Shown here one piece after another: positions 16,318 through 24,371 of a DNA stretch of 64,000 nucleotides. Every line of letters begins with the position of its first letter. Position 1 is the stretch's first letter. The notes beneath the pieces are model-generated. The model saw nothing but the letters and a program-made list of their open reading frames with translations. It did not search any database and had not been told where the DNA came from. The stretch covers positions 124,675 through 188,674 of the forward strand of contig NZ_KB908216.1 in NCBI RefSeq assembly GCF_000382365.1, given 5' to 3'. A program made the translations under genes and the position numbers. This stretch comes from Pannonibacter phragmitetus DSM 14782 (GTDB lineage: Bacteria; Pseudomonadota; Alphaproteobacteria; Rhizobiales; Stappiaceae).

Positions 16318-17475
16318 TCAAGCAAGTTTCAAGGCATCCGCATAGAGCCGTTCATAGGCGGCTGCCGTTCCGGCCCAGCCGTGCTGTGCCGCCGAGGCAA
16401 TAGCGGCCTGACGCTGAGCCAAAGGATCGGCCATCAGCACCGCCCATACCTCTTCCACAGCCTGCGCCGCCTTGACCGGATCGCCAAAACCTGCGAGGCG
16501 GACCATCGGATGCTTGCGGGCAAGAGAGACAAAAGCCGTGTTGGGCTCCACCACCGGCAGGAGACCGGCACTCAGCCCCTCGATCATGGCAACGCCGAAG
16601 CCCTCGTAATTCGAGGCGCTGACGAACAGGCTGCAACGGCCCATCACCTCGCGGATACGGGTGTTGGACGGATTGCAGTGCAGCGACACTGCAGCTTCAA
16701 GCCCGCGCTCCGCGATCATGCCGCGCACATCCGCCTCGCTCCAGTCCGAGCCGCTGCCCGCGATGTGCAGATGCCACGCACCGTCTTTTGCAAGCAGCAC
16801 CTTCATCATGTCGAGCAGCGCATCGAGCCGCTTGTTGTGAGAGAAGCGGCCGATGGTCATCAGCCCCTTCACCGGCACGGGCGAGGCTGCGCCGCCGAAT
16901 TTTTCCAGATCTGCCGCATTCTCGATCAGCCGCACCCGCGAGGGCGCAATGCGGGAGAAGGTCGCCAGATCACTTTCGCTGCAGCAGGCAATGCCCCGGT
17001 AACGGCTGGCGGAAAGCCGCGTGACGGTGTTGAACCAGAGCGTCTTCAGCCGCTTGTGATCGGCAGTATGGAAGAAGCCGCCATGCGTGGTCGCCACCAT
17101 CGGCGTGCGGCGGAAAGGCGATGTCCAGGCAAGGCTGTCGAAGAAGAAATCGACCGCATGCACGTGGATGAGATCGGCTCCCGCAATCTCAGCGAAAACG
17201 GACGGTGCCAGCGGATAGCGCGGCGAGCCCCGGAACGGAATGCGCCGCACCTCGAAGCCGTCGATCGTCTCCTGCGCAGGCAGCAGACGGTCCGGTTCGA
17301 TGAACAGGCGGTTCAGCGTCACCACCTTCACCCGGCCAAAGCGCCCGGTCTGACGGCCTGCGAGATTGCGCACCACATCCTCCAGCCCGCCGATCATCGG
17401 GTAGAACTGGCGCACCACGTGCACGATGGTCTTGCCTGCGAAAGGCGGGACAGGCTCGGGAAGCTGTGCCGTCAT
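16318..17475 (-). CDS. glycosyltransferase family 4, GumH-like
   Basis: A 385-residue GT-B retaining transferase. N-terminal HVVRQFYPMIGGLEDVVRNLA is the acceptor-side glycine-rich loop of GumH/AceC-like alpha-1,3-mannosyltransferases; THGGFFHT (about 130) and the donor-site segment ASNYEGFGVAMIEGLSAG (about 290, the EX7E motif with both Glu) follow. GIACCSESD lies between. Such enzymes add mannose from GDP-mannose to the lipid-linked disaccharide in xanthan-type polymers; the exact sugar is inferred. The start codon overlaps the stop of the deacetylase gene (ATGA). Confidence 0.88.
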   Translation of the reverse strand: MTAQLPEPVPPFAGKTIVHVVRQFYPMIGGLEDVVRNLAGRQTGRFGRVKVVTLNRLFIEPDRLLPAQETIDGFEVRRIPFRGSPRYPLAPSVFAEIAGADLIHVHAVDFFFDSLAWTSPFRRTPMVATTHGGFFHTADHKRLKTLWFNTVTRLSASRYRGIACCSESDLATFSRIAPSRVRLIENAADLEKFGGAASPVPVKGLMTIGRFSHNKRLDALLDMMKVLLAKDGAWHLHIAGSGSDWSEADVRGMIAERGLEAAVSLHCNPSNTRIREVMGRCSLFVSASNYEGFGVAMIEGLSAGLLPVVEPNTAFVSLARKHPMVRLAGFGDPVKAAQAVEEVWAVLMADPLAQRQAAIASAAQHGWAGTAAAYERLYADALKLA

Positions 17476-18557
17476 GAAGAAGGTCCTGAGGTTGGGCGCG
17501 TATTGACGGCAGGCTCGCCCCAGCCACTGCGCAGGGCACGGAAGACACCATGAGCGCCGCTAAGCGCCTGCGGCACGGCATGAGCGGCGAACTCGCCATT
17601 CTGCCGTGGCCAGAGCCAGCGCGCTTGCGCATGTTGCGGGAAGAGGCAGCCCGGCTCGGTGGTTACCGCGCCACGGAAGCCAAGCCTGCGCAGGATCTCC
17701 GCCTCCCGGGTGCCGCTGATTGACGGCGCGCCATAGGGATAGGCGAACCAGCGGACCTCACGGCCGAGCAAGGCTTCGAGATAGGTCTTGTTGGCGGCGA
17801 TGTCCGCCTCCGCTTCAGGCCCTGAAAGCAGCGCAAGCGCCCGGTGTGTGGTGGTATGGGCACCGATCTCGACAAGCGGGTGCCGGTCGATGGCCTTCAC
17901 CTCTTCCGCTGTCATCGCCAGTCTGTCCACGAGACCCGGCATGTCCAGCCCATGGGCAGCAAAGACATCCGGCAGCAGGGCGGCTCTGGCAAAGTCAGCC
18001 CAGACCCAGGCGGTCATATGCTCCAGCGCCGCCGCCTTCTCAGCGCGGGTACGGCTCTCGATGATCTGGCCCATGGGCTCAATGGCGAGCCTGTCATGAT
18101 GCAATGCCAGTTCGCGCAGGCCCAGCCACCAGGCATTGATGGACCGGTTGAGCATGTCCGTTGGCACGAAGATGGTGGCAGGCGCGCCGTGGCGCTCCAT
18201 CACCGGCAGGGCCAGGTCCACGTTGGAGCGGTAGCCATCATCAAAGGTCAGCGCGGCGAAGGGGCGCGTATCGCCAGCCTCAAGCCGCCGCTGCGCCTCG
18301 TCCAGCGTAACAAACTCCCGGCCCTGGCGCTGAAGTCCGGTCAGGATGGCTTCGAAATCATCGATCCGGCAGCCCTGCCCCAGCGTCTGGGCACTGTCGC
18401 GGACGAACTCGTGGAACATCAGCACCGCGCCGCTGCCGCCATAGCGCCGCCCCACAACGGCATCCAGACCAAGGCCATGCAGAAGGCGCGCGGTTCCCGA
18501 AAGAACCGACGCCCTGATCCTTGCTTTCAGGGGAATGCCGGGCACGACTGGTGTCAT
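17472..18557 (-). CDS. polysaccharide deacetylase (NodB homology) family protein
   Basis: A 361-residue CE4-type protein. The NodB motifs are visible: motif 1 TFDDGYRSN (about residue 103, with the catalytic base and metal Asp), motif 2 GAHTTTHRAL (about 233, the two metal-binding His), and motif 3-like WFAYPYGAPS (about 270). These enzymes remove N- or O-acetyl groups from polysaccharides. No cleavable signal peptide is evident, so it may act on the lipid-linked unit in the cytoplasm or be membrane-tethered. It is upstream of and coupled to the GumH-like gene. Confidence 0.88.
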   Translation of the reverse strand: MTPVVPGIPLKARIRASVLSGTARLLHGLGLDAVVGRRYGGSGAVLMFHEFVRDSAQTLGQGCRIDDFEAILTGLQRQGREFVTLDEAQRRLEAGDTRPFAALTFDDGYRSNVDLALPVMERHGAPATIFVPTDMLNRSINAWWLGLRELALHHDRLAIEPMGQIIESRTRAEKAAALEHMTAWVWADFARAALLPDVFAAHGLDMPGLVDRLAMTAEEVKAIDRHPLVEIGAHTTTHRALALLSGPEAEADIAANKTYLEALLGREVRWFAYPYGAPSISGTREAEILRRLGFRGAVTTEPGCLFPQHAQARWLWPRQNGEFAAHAVPQALSGAHGVFRALRSGWGEPAVNTRPTSGPSS

Positions 18558-18639
18558 GAGGGCCTGTTTCCGTTTCCGATCTGCCGCTGCCAGCTGCTGC
18601 CGTCATCTGAAGGCGACAATGGCATAGCTCTTTTAACAA

Positions 18640-18655
18640 GGGCTTGATCAAGCCC
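18640..18655. promoter_or_regulatory. perfect 16-bp palindrome between divergent exopolysaccharide genes
   Basis: GGGCTTGATCAAGCCC is fully self-complementary over 16 bases. It lies in the ~230-bp region between the deacetylase gene (minus) and the next GT4 gene (plus), preceded by CTTTTAA and followed by a repeated TTTACCGG, and could be a shared operator. Confidence 0.45.
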
Positions 18656-18787
18656 GCATTTACCGGAGCGTCAGATCCGGCCTTTACCGGTTGCGTATTC
18701 GTGTCTGCTATGTGGCCGGCCGACCTTACGTTTCCTCAAGACTCCTCAGCTATCAAGGACGAACCGCAACGACGACGAGCCCAGACT

Positions 18788-20020
18788 ATGCGCATCCTGA
18801 TGGCCTGTGCCGCCTTCCCCCCCAACCTGCCCGGAGGAGCCCAGACGTCCTCCTTCATGCTGGCGAAGATGCTGCAGTCGCAGGGAGCGGATCTGACCGT
18901 CGTCAATGTGGGCGACACGGATGCGGAGGAAGAGGTGTCCGGCATCCGGGTGCACCGGATTGCCAGCCCGAATGTCTATTGGGACTACATGAAGCGCAAG
19001 GCTGGCTGGAAAAAGCCGGTCTGGCATGCTCTGGAGAACGGCAACCCCTTCGCCTTTTCGGCCATGCGCCGGCAGATTGCGCGCACGCAGCCGGATCTGT
19101 TTCTGACCGTCAGTATCGAGAACATCAATGTGGCGAGCTGGGCAGCGGCGAAAATGGCAGGCCTGCCTGTGGTGCATACGGCCTTCAATTCCTTCCTCAT
19201 CTGCTGGAACTCGGTGATGCAGAAGCGGTCGGAGAATTGCGCGCGCCAGTGTACCAGCTGCAAGCTGACCTCTCTGGGCAAGCGCGGCTTCACCCGCTTT
19301 GTCGACGGGGTGGTGGGCGAATCCCAGGACGTGCTGGACCGCCACCGGCTGGAGGGCTATTTCCCCAACGCCGAGATGCGCCGCATCCCCGCAGTCCTGC
19401 CCGGACTGCAGGCCTCTGCGCCGCGCCCCTTCCCGCAAGGACGGCCGCTGCGGGTTGGCTTTCTGGGGCTGCACAGCCACTTCAAGGGACTTGCCCATCT
19501 CGCCGGTGCCGCCCGCCTGCTGGCGGATGACCGCAGCATCGAGTTCCACATCGCCGGAGAAGGCGCCTCGCGGGACAACTACGCCGAAGAGGTCCGCGCC
19601 CGCTTTCCTCAGCACAATACGGTGTTTCACGGTTGGGTGAAGGCGGACGAGTTCCTTGCAGGCATCGACGTTCTGGCCTATCCGTCCATCGGGCGCGAGG
19701 CCTTCGGCCGGTCATCGATCGAAGCCTTTGCCCATGCCATTCCTGTCATTTCGACCAATATAGGCGGCGTGGCCGAAAACATCGTAGATGGGGTCAATGG
19801 GTTCCATGTTCCGCCGGCCGATGCGGCCGCCCTCAAGGAGGCAATCCTGAAAACTGCTGCTTGTGCAGACCGCTATGCCGCGCTGAGTGCAGGCGCGCTG
19901 GCTTCTGCCCGGACCTATCTGCCTGAGGTGATCGGACCGCAGTTCAGCGGCTTCCTGGACCATGTCCGCAGGCGCAAAATGGCGGCCCTTCCGGTGCTGA
20001 CAGAGGCCGACGCAGAATGA
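18788..20020 (+). CDS. glycosyltransferase family 4 with Cys-rich insertion
   Basis: About 410 residues. ATG 18788 is chosen because the protein then begins with MRILMACAAFPPNLPGGAQ, the normal start of this GT-B subfamily; upstream in-frame codons do not look coding. A cysteine-rich insertion (CWNSVMQ, then ENCARQCTSC, about residues 137-158) could bind a metal and is seen in some exopolysaccharide GT4 enzymes. The donor domain has FHIAGEG, VLAYPSIGREAFGRSSIEAFA (EX7E) and GGVAENIVDGVNGF. The stop overlaps the flippase start (ATGA). Confidence 0.87.
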   Translation: MRILMACAAFPPNLPGGAQTSSFMLAKMLQSQGADLTVVNVGDTDAEEEVSGIRVHRIASPNVYWDYMKRKAGWKKPVWHALENGNPFAFSAMRRQIARTQPDLFLTVSIENINVASWAAAKMAGLPVVHTAFNSFLICWNSVMQKRSENCARQCTSCKLTSLGKRGFTRFVDGVVGESQDVLDRHRLEGYFPNAEMRRIPAVLPGLQASAPRPFPQGRPLRVGFLGLHSHFKGLAHLAGAARLLADDRSIEFHIAGEGASRDNYAEEVRARFPQHNTVFHGWVKADEFLAGIDVLAYPSIGREAFGRSSIEAFAHAIPVISTNIGGVAENIVDGVNGFHVPPADAAALKEAILKTAACADRYAALSAGALASARTYLPEVIGPQFSGFLDHVRRRKMAALPVLTEADAE

Positions 20021-21393
20021 ATGCGCTTCGCCAGCTGCTGTCCCGCGTCAATGTGAAGGAATTTCTCTGGTCGCTGGTCAGCCGGCTGGCCTCGCCCGTG
20101 CTCAGCTTTTCCGTTCTGCTGATGGCCAGCCGCATGCTGACCATCGAGGAATACGGTCTCTACAACTTCCTCTTCTCTGTTGGTTCGTCGCTGGGCCTTG
20201 TTCTGGTGCTCGGCCAGAACGTGCTGCTGCTCAAGCATTACCGCAACGCCGGCAATCCGGAGGATGCGCCCGGCAACGCGGCCCTCTTGCGGATGAATGC
20301 GGTCTGGCTTGCCTGCGGCGCCCTGTTCCTGGCGGCCGCCACGGCCCTCATCTATCCGTTCCGGCAGGGTCTTGAGCTGCATTATCAGGCCCTGCATGTG
20401 GCCTTCGTGTTCGCTGCGGTTTTTTCCGTCAGCGAGTACATGCAGTATTATTTCCGGGTGAAGGGCAATGTCGGGCTGGCGCTGACGCCGCGCGAGAACA
20501 TCTGGCGCATCCTGACGCTTCTCTGCTTCCCGTTCTTCACCTGGACCGGCTTCATGGATTCCGGTGCCAGGGCGATGGAGATCACCACGGTGCTTCTGGT
20601 GCTGGTGGTTGGCTATCAGGTGCTTCGCATGCTGGCTCTGGAAGGCCGGGGCTTCCTGCGGCAGACGCACATGGCAGGCGGCAGCAGCCAGAAGCGGGAA
20701 TGGACGCAGGAAAGCCTGTTCTTCACCGCCAACAGCTTCTTCGTCTCGGCCTCGCTCTATCTGGAAACCATCCTCATCGGCATCTTCCTGAGCCTTGAGG
20801 CCGCCGCATTCTATTTCGTAGCCTTCCGCCTTGCCGCGCTGCTGATGCTGCCCGTCACCATCATCGACACCGTCGGCGTGCCCATGGTTTCTGCAAAGCT
20901 GCAGGAGCGGAACACCGCCGGAGCGCAGTATCTGATCTCCATCCTCTCCGCCGCCAGCTTCACCGGAACCCTGCTCGCCTATGTGTTCATGATGCTGATC
21001 GGCAAGTTTGCGCTCGGATTGTTCGAGCCGAGCTTTGCCGGGCATTTCAATGTTCTGGCAATCCTGTGCCTGCTGCCGGTGCTGCATGCCTTCTTCGGGC
21101 CCGGCACCAACCTCATGATGATCGGCGGCGGCGAGCGTTACTTTCTGGCCATGCGGTCGGTCGCCTTTGCCGTCTATATCGGCGCGCTTGTACTGGCCGC
21201 CCCGGTCTATGGCATGGCCGGGATTGCGGCCATCGGCACGCTGCACAGCGTTGCCGTGCTCTATCTCTGCCGCAACTGGTCGCTGAAGCACATGGGGGTG
21301 GACAATATGGCCAGCACCATCATCACCGTGCTGCGCAACTGGCGGCAGGGCAGCGTGGCAGGCGCGCCCCCTGGCCGCAAGGACGGGCAGTGA
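20017..21393 (+). CDS. Wzx-like polysaccharide flippase / oligosaccharide transporter
   Basis: A 458-residue membrane protein of the MVF/PST superfamily with about twelve helices. It begins with a short amphipathic segment and LWSLVSRLASPVLSFSVLLMASRMLTIEEYGLYNFLFSVG, where LTIEEYGLYNF is the typical post-helix-1 motif of Wzx proteins. It would flip the lipid-linked repeat unit to the periplasm for the Wzy-like protein. Its start overlaps the upstream transferase gene by ATGA and its stop overlaps the GH5 start by TGATG, so the three are translationally coupled. Confidence 0.88.
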   Translation: MNALRQLLSRVNVKEFLWSLVSRLASPVLSFSVLLMASRMLTIEEYGLYNFLFSVGSSLGLVLVLGQNVLLLKHYRNAGNPEDAPGNAALLRMNAVWLACGALFLAAATALIYPFRQGLELHYQALHVAFVFAAVFSVSEYMQYYFRVKGNVGLALTPRENIWRILTLLCFPFFTWTGFMDSGARAMEITTVLLVLVVGYQVLRMLALEGRGFLRQTHMAGGSSQKREWTQESLFFTANSFFVSASLYLETILIGIFLSLEAAAFYFVAFRLAALLMLPVTIIDTVGVPMVSAKLQERNTAGAQYLISILSAASFTGTLLAYVFMMLIGKFALGLFEPSFAGHFNVLAILCLLPVLHAFFGPGTNLMMIGGGERYFLAMRSVAFAVYIGALVLAAPVYGMAGIAAIGTLHSVAVLYLCRNWSLKHMGVDNMASTIITVLRNWRQGSVAGAPPGRKDGQ

Positions 21394-22547
21394 TGGCAGG
21401 GCGCGCAGCGGCCGGGCCTGCGCCCGCAAGGCTCATTGCCGGACTTCTGTCCGCCCTCTTGTGCCTGCCTGCGGCCGCCCCCGCATCAGCCCAGACCCTC
21501 GCCTGCCTGCGCGGCGCCAATGTGGCCGGGGCAGAGTTTGGCGATACGGTCGGCAAGCTCGGCACCACCCATTTCTATCCGACGCAGAAGACCCTCACCT
21601 ATCTGGCCGGCAAGGGCATGAACATCGTCCGCTTCCCCTTCAAATGGGAGCGGCTGCAGCCAGAGCTTTACGGGCCGCTTGATGACCGGGAACTGACGCC
21701 GCTGCTGGCAAGCGTTGCCATGGCCCGGCAGATGGGCTTCACCGTCATTCTCGACCCGCACACCAACGCCCGCTTTGCCGGCAAGCAGATCGGCTCGCCG
21801 GAGGTGCCAGCCGCCGCCTTCGTGGATTTCTGGCGCCGCATGTCCGCCTTTCATGCGGGCGACCCACAGGTGATGTTCGAGCTGCAGAACGAGCCGGACT
21901 ATATGGATGCCGCCTTCTGGCTGCCCTCCGTCAATGCGGCCATCGCGGCGATCCGGGAAAACGGCGCGGACAACATGATCCTCGTGCCCGGCACCATCTG
22001 GACCAGTGCCTATCACTGGTTCGCGGAGCAGAACGGCGGCAGCAATGCTGAGGTGATGACCGGCGTCATTGATCCTCTGAACAATTTCGCCTTCGACATC
22101 CACCAGTATCCCGACCACGATTTTTCCGGCACCAACCGCACCTGCCCGGCAACGGACATGGCGATTGAATCCCTCAGCCGGGTGACGGACTGGCTGAAGG
22201 CCACCGGCAGCCGGGCGCTGCTGGGCGAATTCGGCGGCACCGCCAGCCCGGACTGTCTCGACGCCATCGGCCGCATGGCCGGTTTCGTCAATGACAACCC
22301 GGACACCTGGATCGGCTGGACCTACTGGGCCGCCGGTGACTGGTGGGGCGACTATCCGCTCTCCATCCAGCCCGATGACAATGGCATCGAGCGGCCGCAG
22401 ATGCGGGTGGTGCAGCGCTATATCCTTGATCCCGTGACCGGGAAGATCCCGGCCTGCGCCTCCCTCGCCCCGGCAGGCGCGTGGCAGCTGCGCGGCCCGG
22501 ACGGGAACCAGAAAGGGGCTGGTTCCGCCGATGCCCCCGCACGCTGA
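21393..22547 (+). CDS. secreted glycoside hydrolase family 5 (cellulase-like) protein
   Basis: A 384-residue secreted protein. A signal peptide (residues 1-33, ending PASA) precedes LACLRGANVAGAEFGD. GH5 hallmarks are GMNIVRFPFKWERLQPE (about 72), VMFELQNEPDYMD (about 165; Glu of NEP is the acid/base), DIHQYPDHDFSGTNRTC and RALLGEFGG (about 275; Glu is the nucleophile), then IGWTYWAAGDWWGDY. GH5 enzymes in export clusters trim or edit the beta-1,4 polymer in the periplasm, as BcsZ does for cellulose. An ATG inside TGATG with the flippase stop sets the start. Confidence 0.92.
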   Translation: MAGRAAAGPAPARLIAGLLSALLCLPAAAPASAQTLACLRGANVAGAEFGDTVGKLGTTHFYPTQKTLTYLAGKGMNIVRFPFKWERLQPELYGPLDDRELTPLLASVAMARQMGFTVILDPHTNARFAGKQIGSPEVPAAAFVDFWRRMSAFHAGDPQVMFELQNEPDYMDAAFWLPSVNAAIAAIRENGADNMILVPGTIWTSAYHWFAEQNGGSNAEVMTGVIDPLNNFAFDIHQYPDHDFSGTNRTCPATDMAIESLSRVTDWLKATGSRALLGEFGGTASPDCLDAIGRMAGFVNDNPDTWIGWTYWAAGDWWGDYPLSIQPDDNGIERPQMRVVQRYILDPVTGKIPACASLAPAGAWQLRGPDGNQKGAGSADAPAR

Positions 22548-24285
22548 AACTGTGACCACGCAGGCACCGGTTGCGCTGACGCATGAACCCGCGCTGGTCA
22601 TGGGACCACCCGCACGCACCGGTGTGATCCTGATCGAAGACTGGGGCTACACTGGCCTTTGCGCCCGGCGCAGCATGCGGCTTCTGGCCGAGCGGCTGGC
22701 GGCTGCCGGCTATCCGGTGCTGCGGTTCGATCTGCCCGGCATGGGCGCTTCCTTGCACAATCCGGAAGAGATCGATGGACTGGAACAGGCCGCAACCGCC
22801 CTTGATGAAGCCGCCGAAGCTCTGAGCGCTGCCCGCGCGTGCGACCGGTTCATCTTTGCAGGCCTTGGCCTCGGCGCGCTTCTGGCGCTGGACCGGGTGG
22901 CCCGTCAGCCGCAGAGTGCCACCGCACTGATCCTCATGGCCCCGCCCGTTTCGGGCCGCAGCTGGCTGCGGGAGAACCAGCTGAATGCCGCCATGATCGC
23001 AGAGCGAACGGGCATTTCCACGCCGCCGGTGCCGGGCATCGCCTTTCATGTGGCCGGGATCGCCATGACCGAAGGGCTGGCGGGCGCCATCCGCTCACGC
23101 CGGATGACTGCGCAGGACATCCCGGCCAGCTTGCCCGTCCTCGTCATGCCCCGTCCCGGACGAACCTCCGAAGTGGACTTTGCCTCGGACCTTGCCGCCA
23201 TGCACCCCAAGGCAACACGGCTCGATTTTTCCGGCTATGACGCCATGGTCACCGATCCGACCCTGTCGCAAGCGCCGCTGGATGATCTGGCCGGGCTGGC
23301 CCTCTGGCTTGATAGGGCCTTGCCTCCCTCCGTCCCGGCCGGCGCCGCAGCTCCGGCAAAGCCAGCCATCCTGTCTGCCGCCAGCTTCACCGAGGAAACC
23401 GTCATGCTGGGCCGGTACGGTCAGATGGCCGGAACCTGGTGCAAGCCCGTGAACCCGCCGGAAGCCCCCCTCCCCGTGGTTCTGGCCTTTTCCGCGGGCG
23501 GCACGCCGCGCACCGGCTGGGCCCATGGCATGCGGGACATGGCGCGGGCACTGGCCGCGCAAGGCATCGCCTCGCTGCGGGTCGATGCTTCCGACATTGG
23601 CGACAGCGTGGCCGCACCGGAAGGGCTCTATCCTGTCCACTACAGCGCCCCGCAGATGCAGGACGTGACGGATGCGCTCGACTGGCTGGGCGCGCGCGGC
23701 CACCGCACTGTCATCGCAACGGGAGCCTGCAGCGGTGCCTATCTGGCGCTCCGTGGCGCAGTCGCAGATACGCGGATCAAGGCGGCGGTCTGCGTCAACC
23801 TGCAGCGGCTGCTGTGGGACCGGCGCGAGGATATCGCCGATCTGCTGCATTTCGGCCATGACGATGCCGCCGGCTATGCGGGCAAGCTGCTGGATCCGGA
23901 CAAGCTGCGCAAACTGCTTTCCGGCGGCGTGCCGGTGCTGCGGCTCCTGAAATATATGGCCGGACGGGCGCTGCAAAAGGCCGAAGAGAAAACGGCGCCC
24001 TGGGCTATGGGCCTGACGCCTTCATCCCGCCTGCAACGGCAGATCGCCGCCGATCTGGCGCTTGTCTCCGGACGCGATCAGACCATCGACCTGATCTACA
24101 GCCCCGATGACCCCGGCCTGCCCTATCTGGAACAGGCACTTGGCCCCAGTGGTGCGAAGGCGTCCGGTCTTCCCGGCGTGTCCGTCACCTTCCTCGAAAA
24201 GGCCGATCACAATCTGACACCGCCCGCAGCGCGGGCCGTCTGGTTCGATCATCTGCTGAAGGCGGCTCATACCAACGCTCGATGA
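22531..24285 (+). CDS. tandem alpha/beta-hydrolase domain protein
   Basis: A 584-residue protein with two alpha/beta-hydrolase-like halves. Domain 1 (about 28-270) has LRFDLPGMGAS and a nucleophile elbow reading GLGLG, where the catalytic Ser is replaced by Gly, so this half is probably inactive. Domain 2 (about 290-584) has SLRVDASDIGDS and an elbow GACSG with Cys at the nucleophile position, plus YSPDDPG and a late KADHNLTP His. Cys elbows occur in dienelactone hydrolases. It overlaps the GH5 gene by 17 bp and could be an acyl-group editing enzyme of the polymer (inference). The last codons and TGA stop lie within a dispersed repeat element. Confidence 0.75.
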   Translation: MPPHAETVTTQAPVALTHEPALVMGPPARTGVILIEDWGYTGLCARRSMRLLAERLAAAGYPVLRFDLPGMGASLHNPEEIDGLEQAATALDEAAEALSAARACDRFIFAGLGLGALLALDRVARQPQSATALILMAPPVSGRSWLRENQLNAAMIAERTGISTPPVPGIAFHVAGIAMTEGLAGAIRSRRMTAQDIPASLPVLVMPRPGRTSEVDFASDLAAMHPKATRLDFSGYDAMVTDPTLSQAPLDDLAGLALWLDRALPPSVPAGAAAPAKPAILSAASFTEETVMLGRYGQMAGTWCKPVNPPEAPLPVVLAFSAGGTPRTGWAHGMRDMARALAAQGIASLRVDASDIGDSVAAPEGLYPVHYSAPQMQDVTDALDWLGARGHRTVIATGACSGAYLALRGAVADTRIKAAVCVNLQRLLWDRREDIADLLHFGHDDAAGYAGKLLDPDKLRKLLSGGVPVLRLLKYMAGRALQKAEEKTAPWAMGLTPSSRLQRQIAADLALVSGRDQTIDLIYSPDDPGLPYLEQALGPSGAKASGLPGVSVTFLEKADHNLTPPAARAVWFDHLLKAAHTNAR

Positions 24286-24369
24286 GCTTAACTCGTCGAG
24301 CGTTGGTATGAGCCCGTGCGGCGCTTGAGCCTTTTCAAGGCGTGATGCGCCAGCATCTCAGAGCCTTGA
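24266..24369 (+). repeat. dispersed intergenic element, copy A
   Basis: The element begins with a perfect 17-bp inverted repeat (24266-24282 and 24296-24312), followed by a conserved tail AGCCCGTGCGGCGCTTGAG (from 24312) and GGCGTGATGCGCCAGCATC. The same sequence occurs at 57050-57146, in a shortened form at 32338-32415 on the other strand, and decayed at 31376-31437. This copy lies between the convergent hydrolase and GH2 genes, and its first arm encodes the hydrolase's last residues (NAR) and stop codon. Confidence 0.85.
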
Positions 24370-24371
24370 TA

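Noticed and set aside
16318-18557. Horizontal-transfer island boundaries around the polymer cluster
   Set aside because: No integrase, tRNA target, direct repeats or consistent composition shift were seen; only the promoter region is AT-rich.
19915-21429. 504-codon minus-strand open frame over the flippase gene
   Set aside because: The plus-strand frame has twelve membrane helices and is coupled to both neighbours; the minus frame is Gln/His/Glu-rich mirror sequence.
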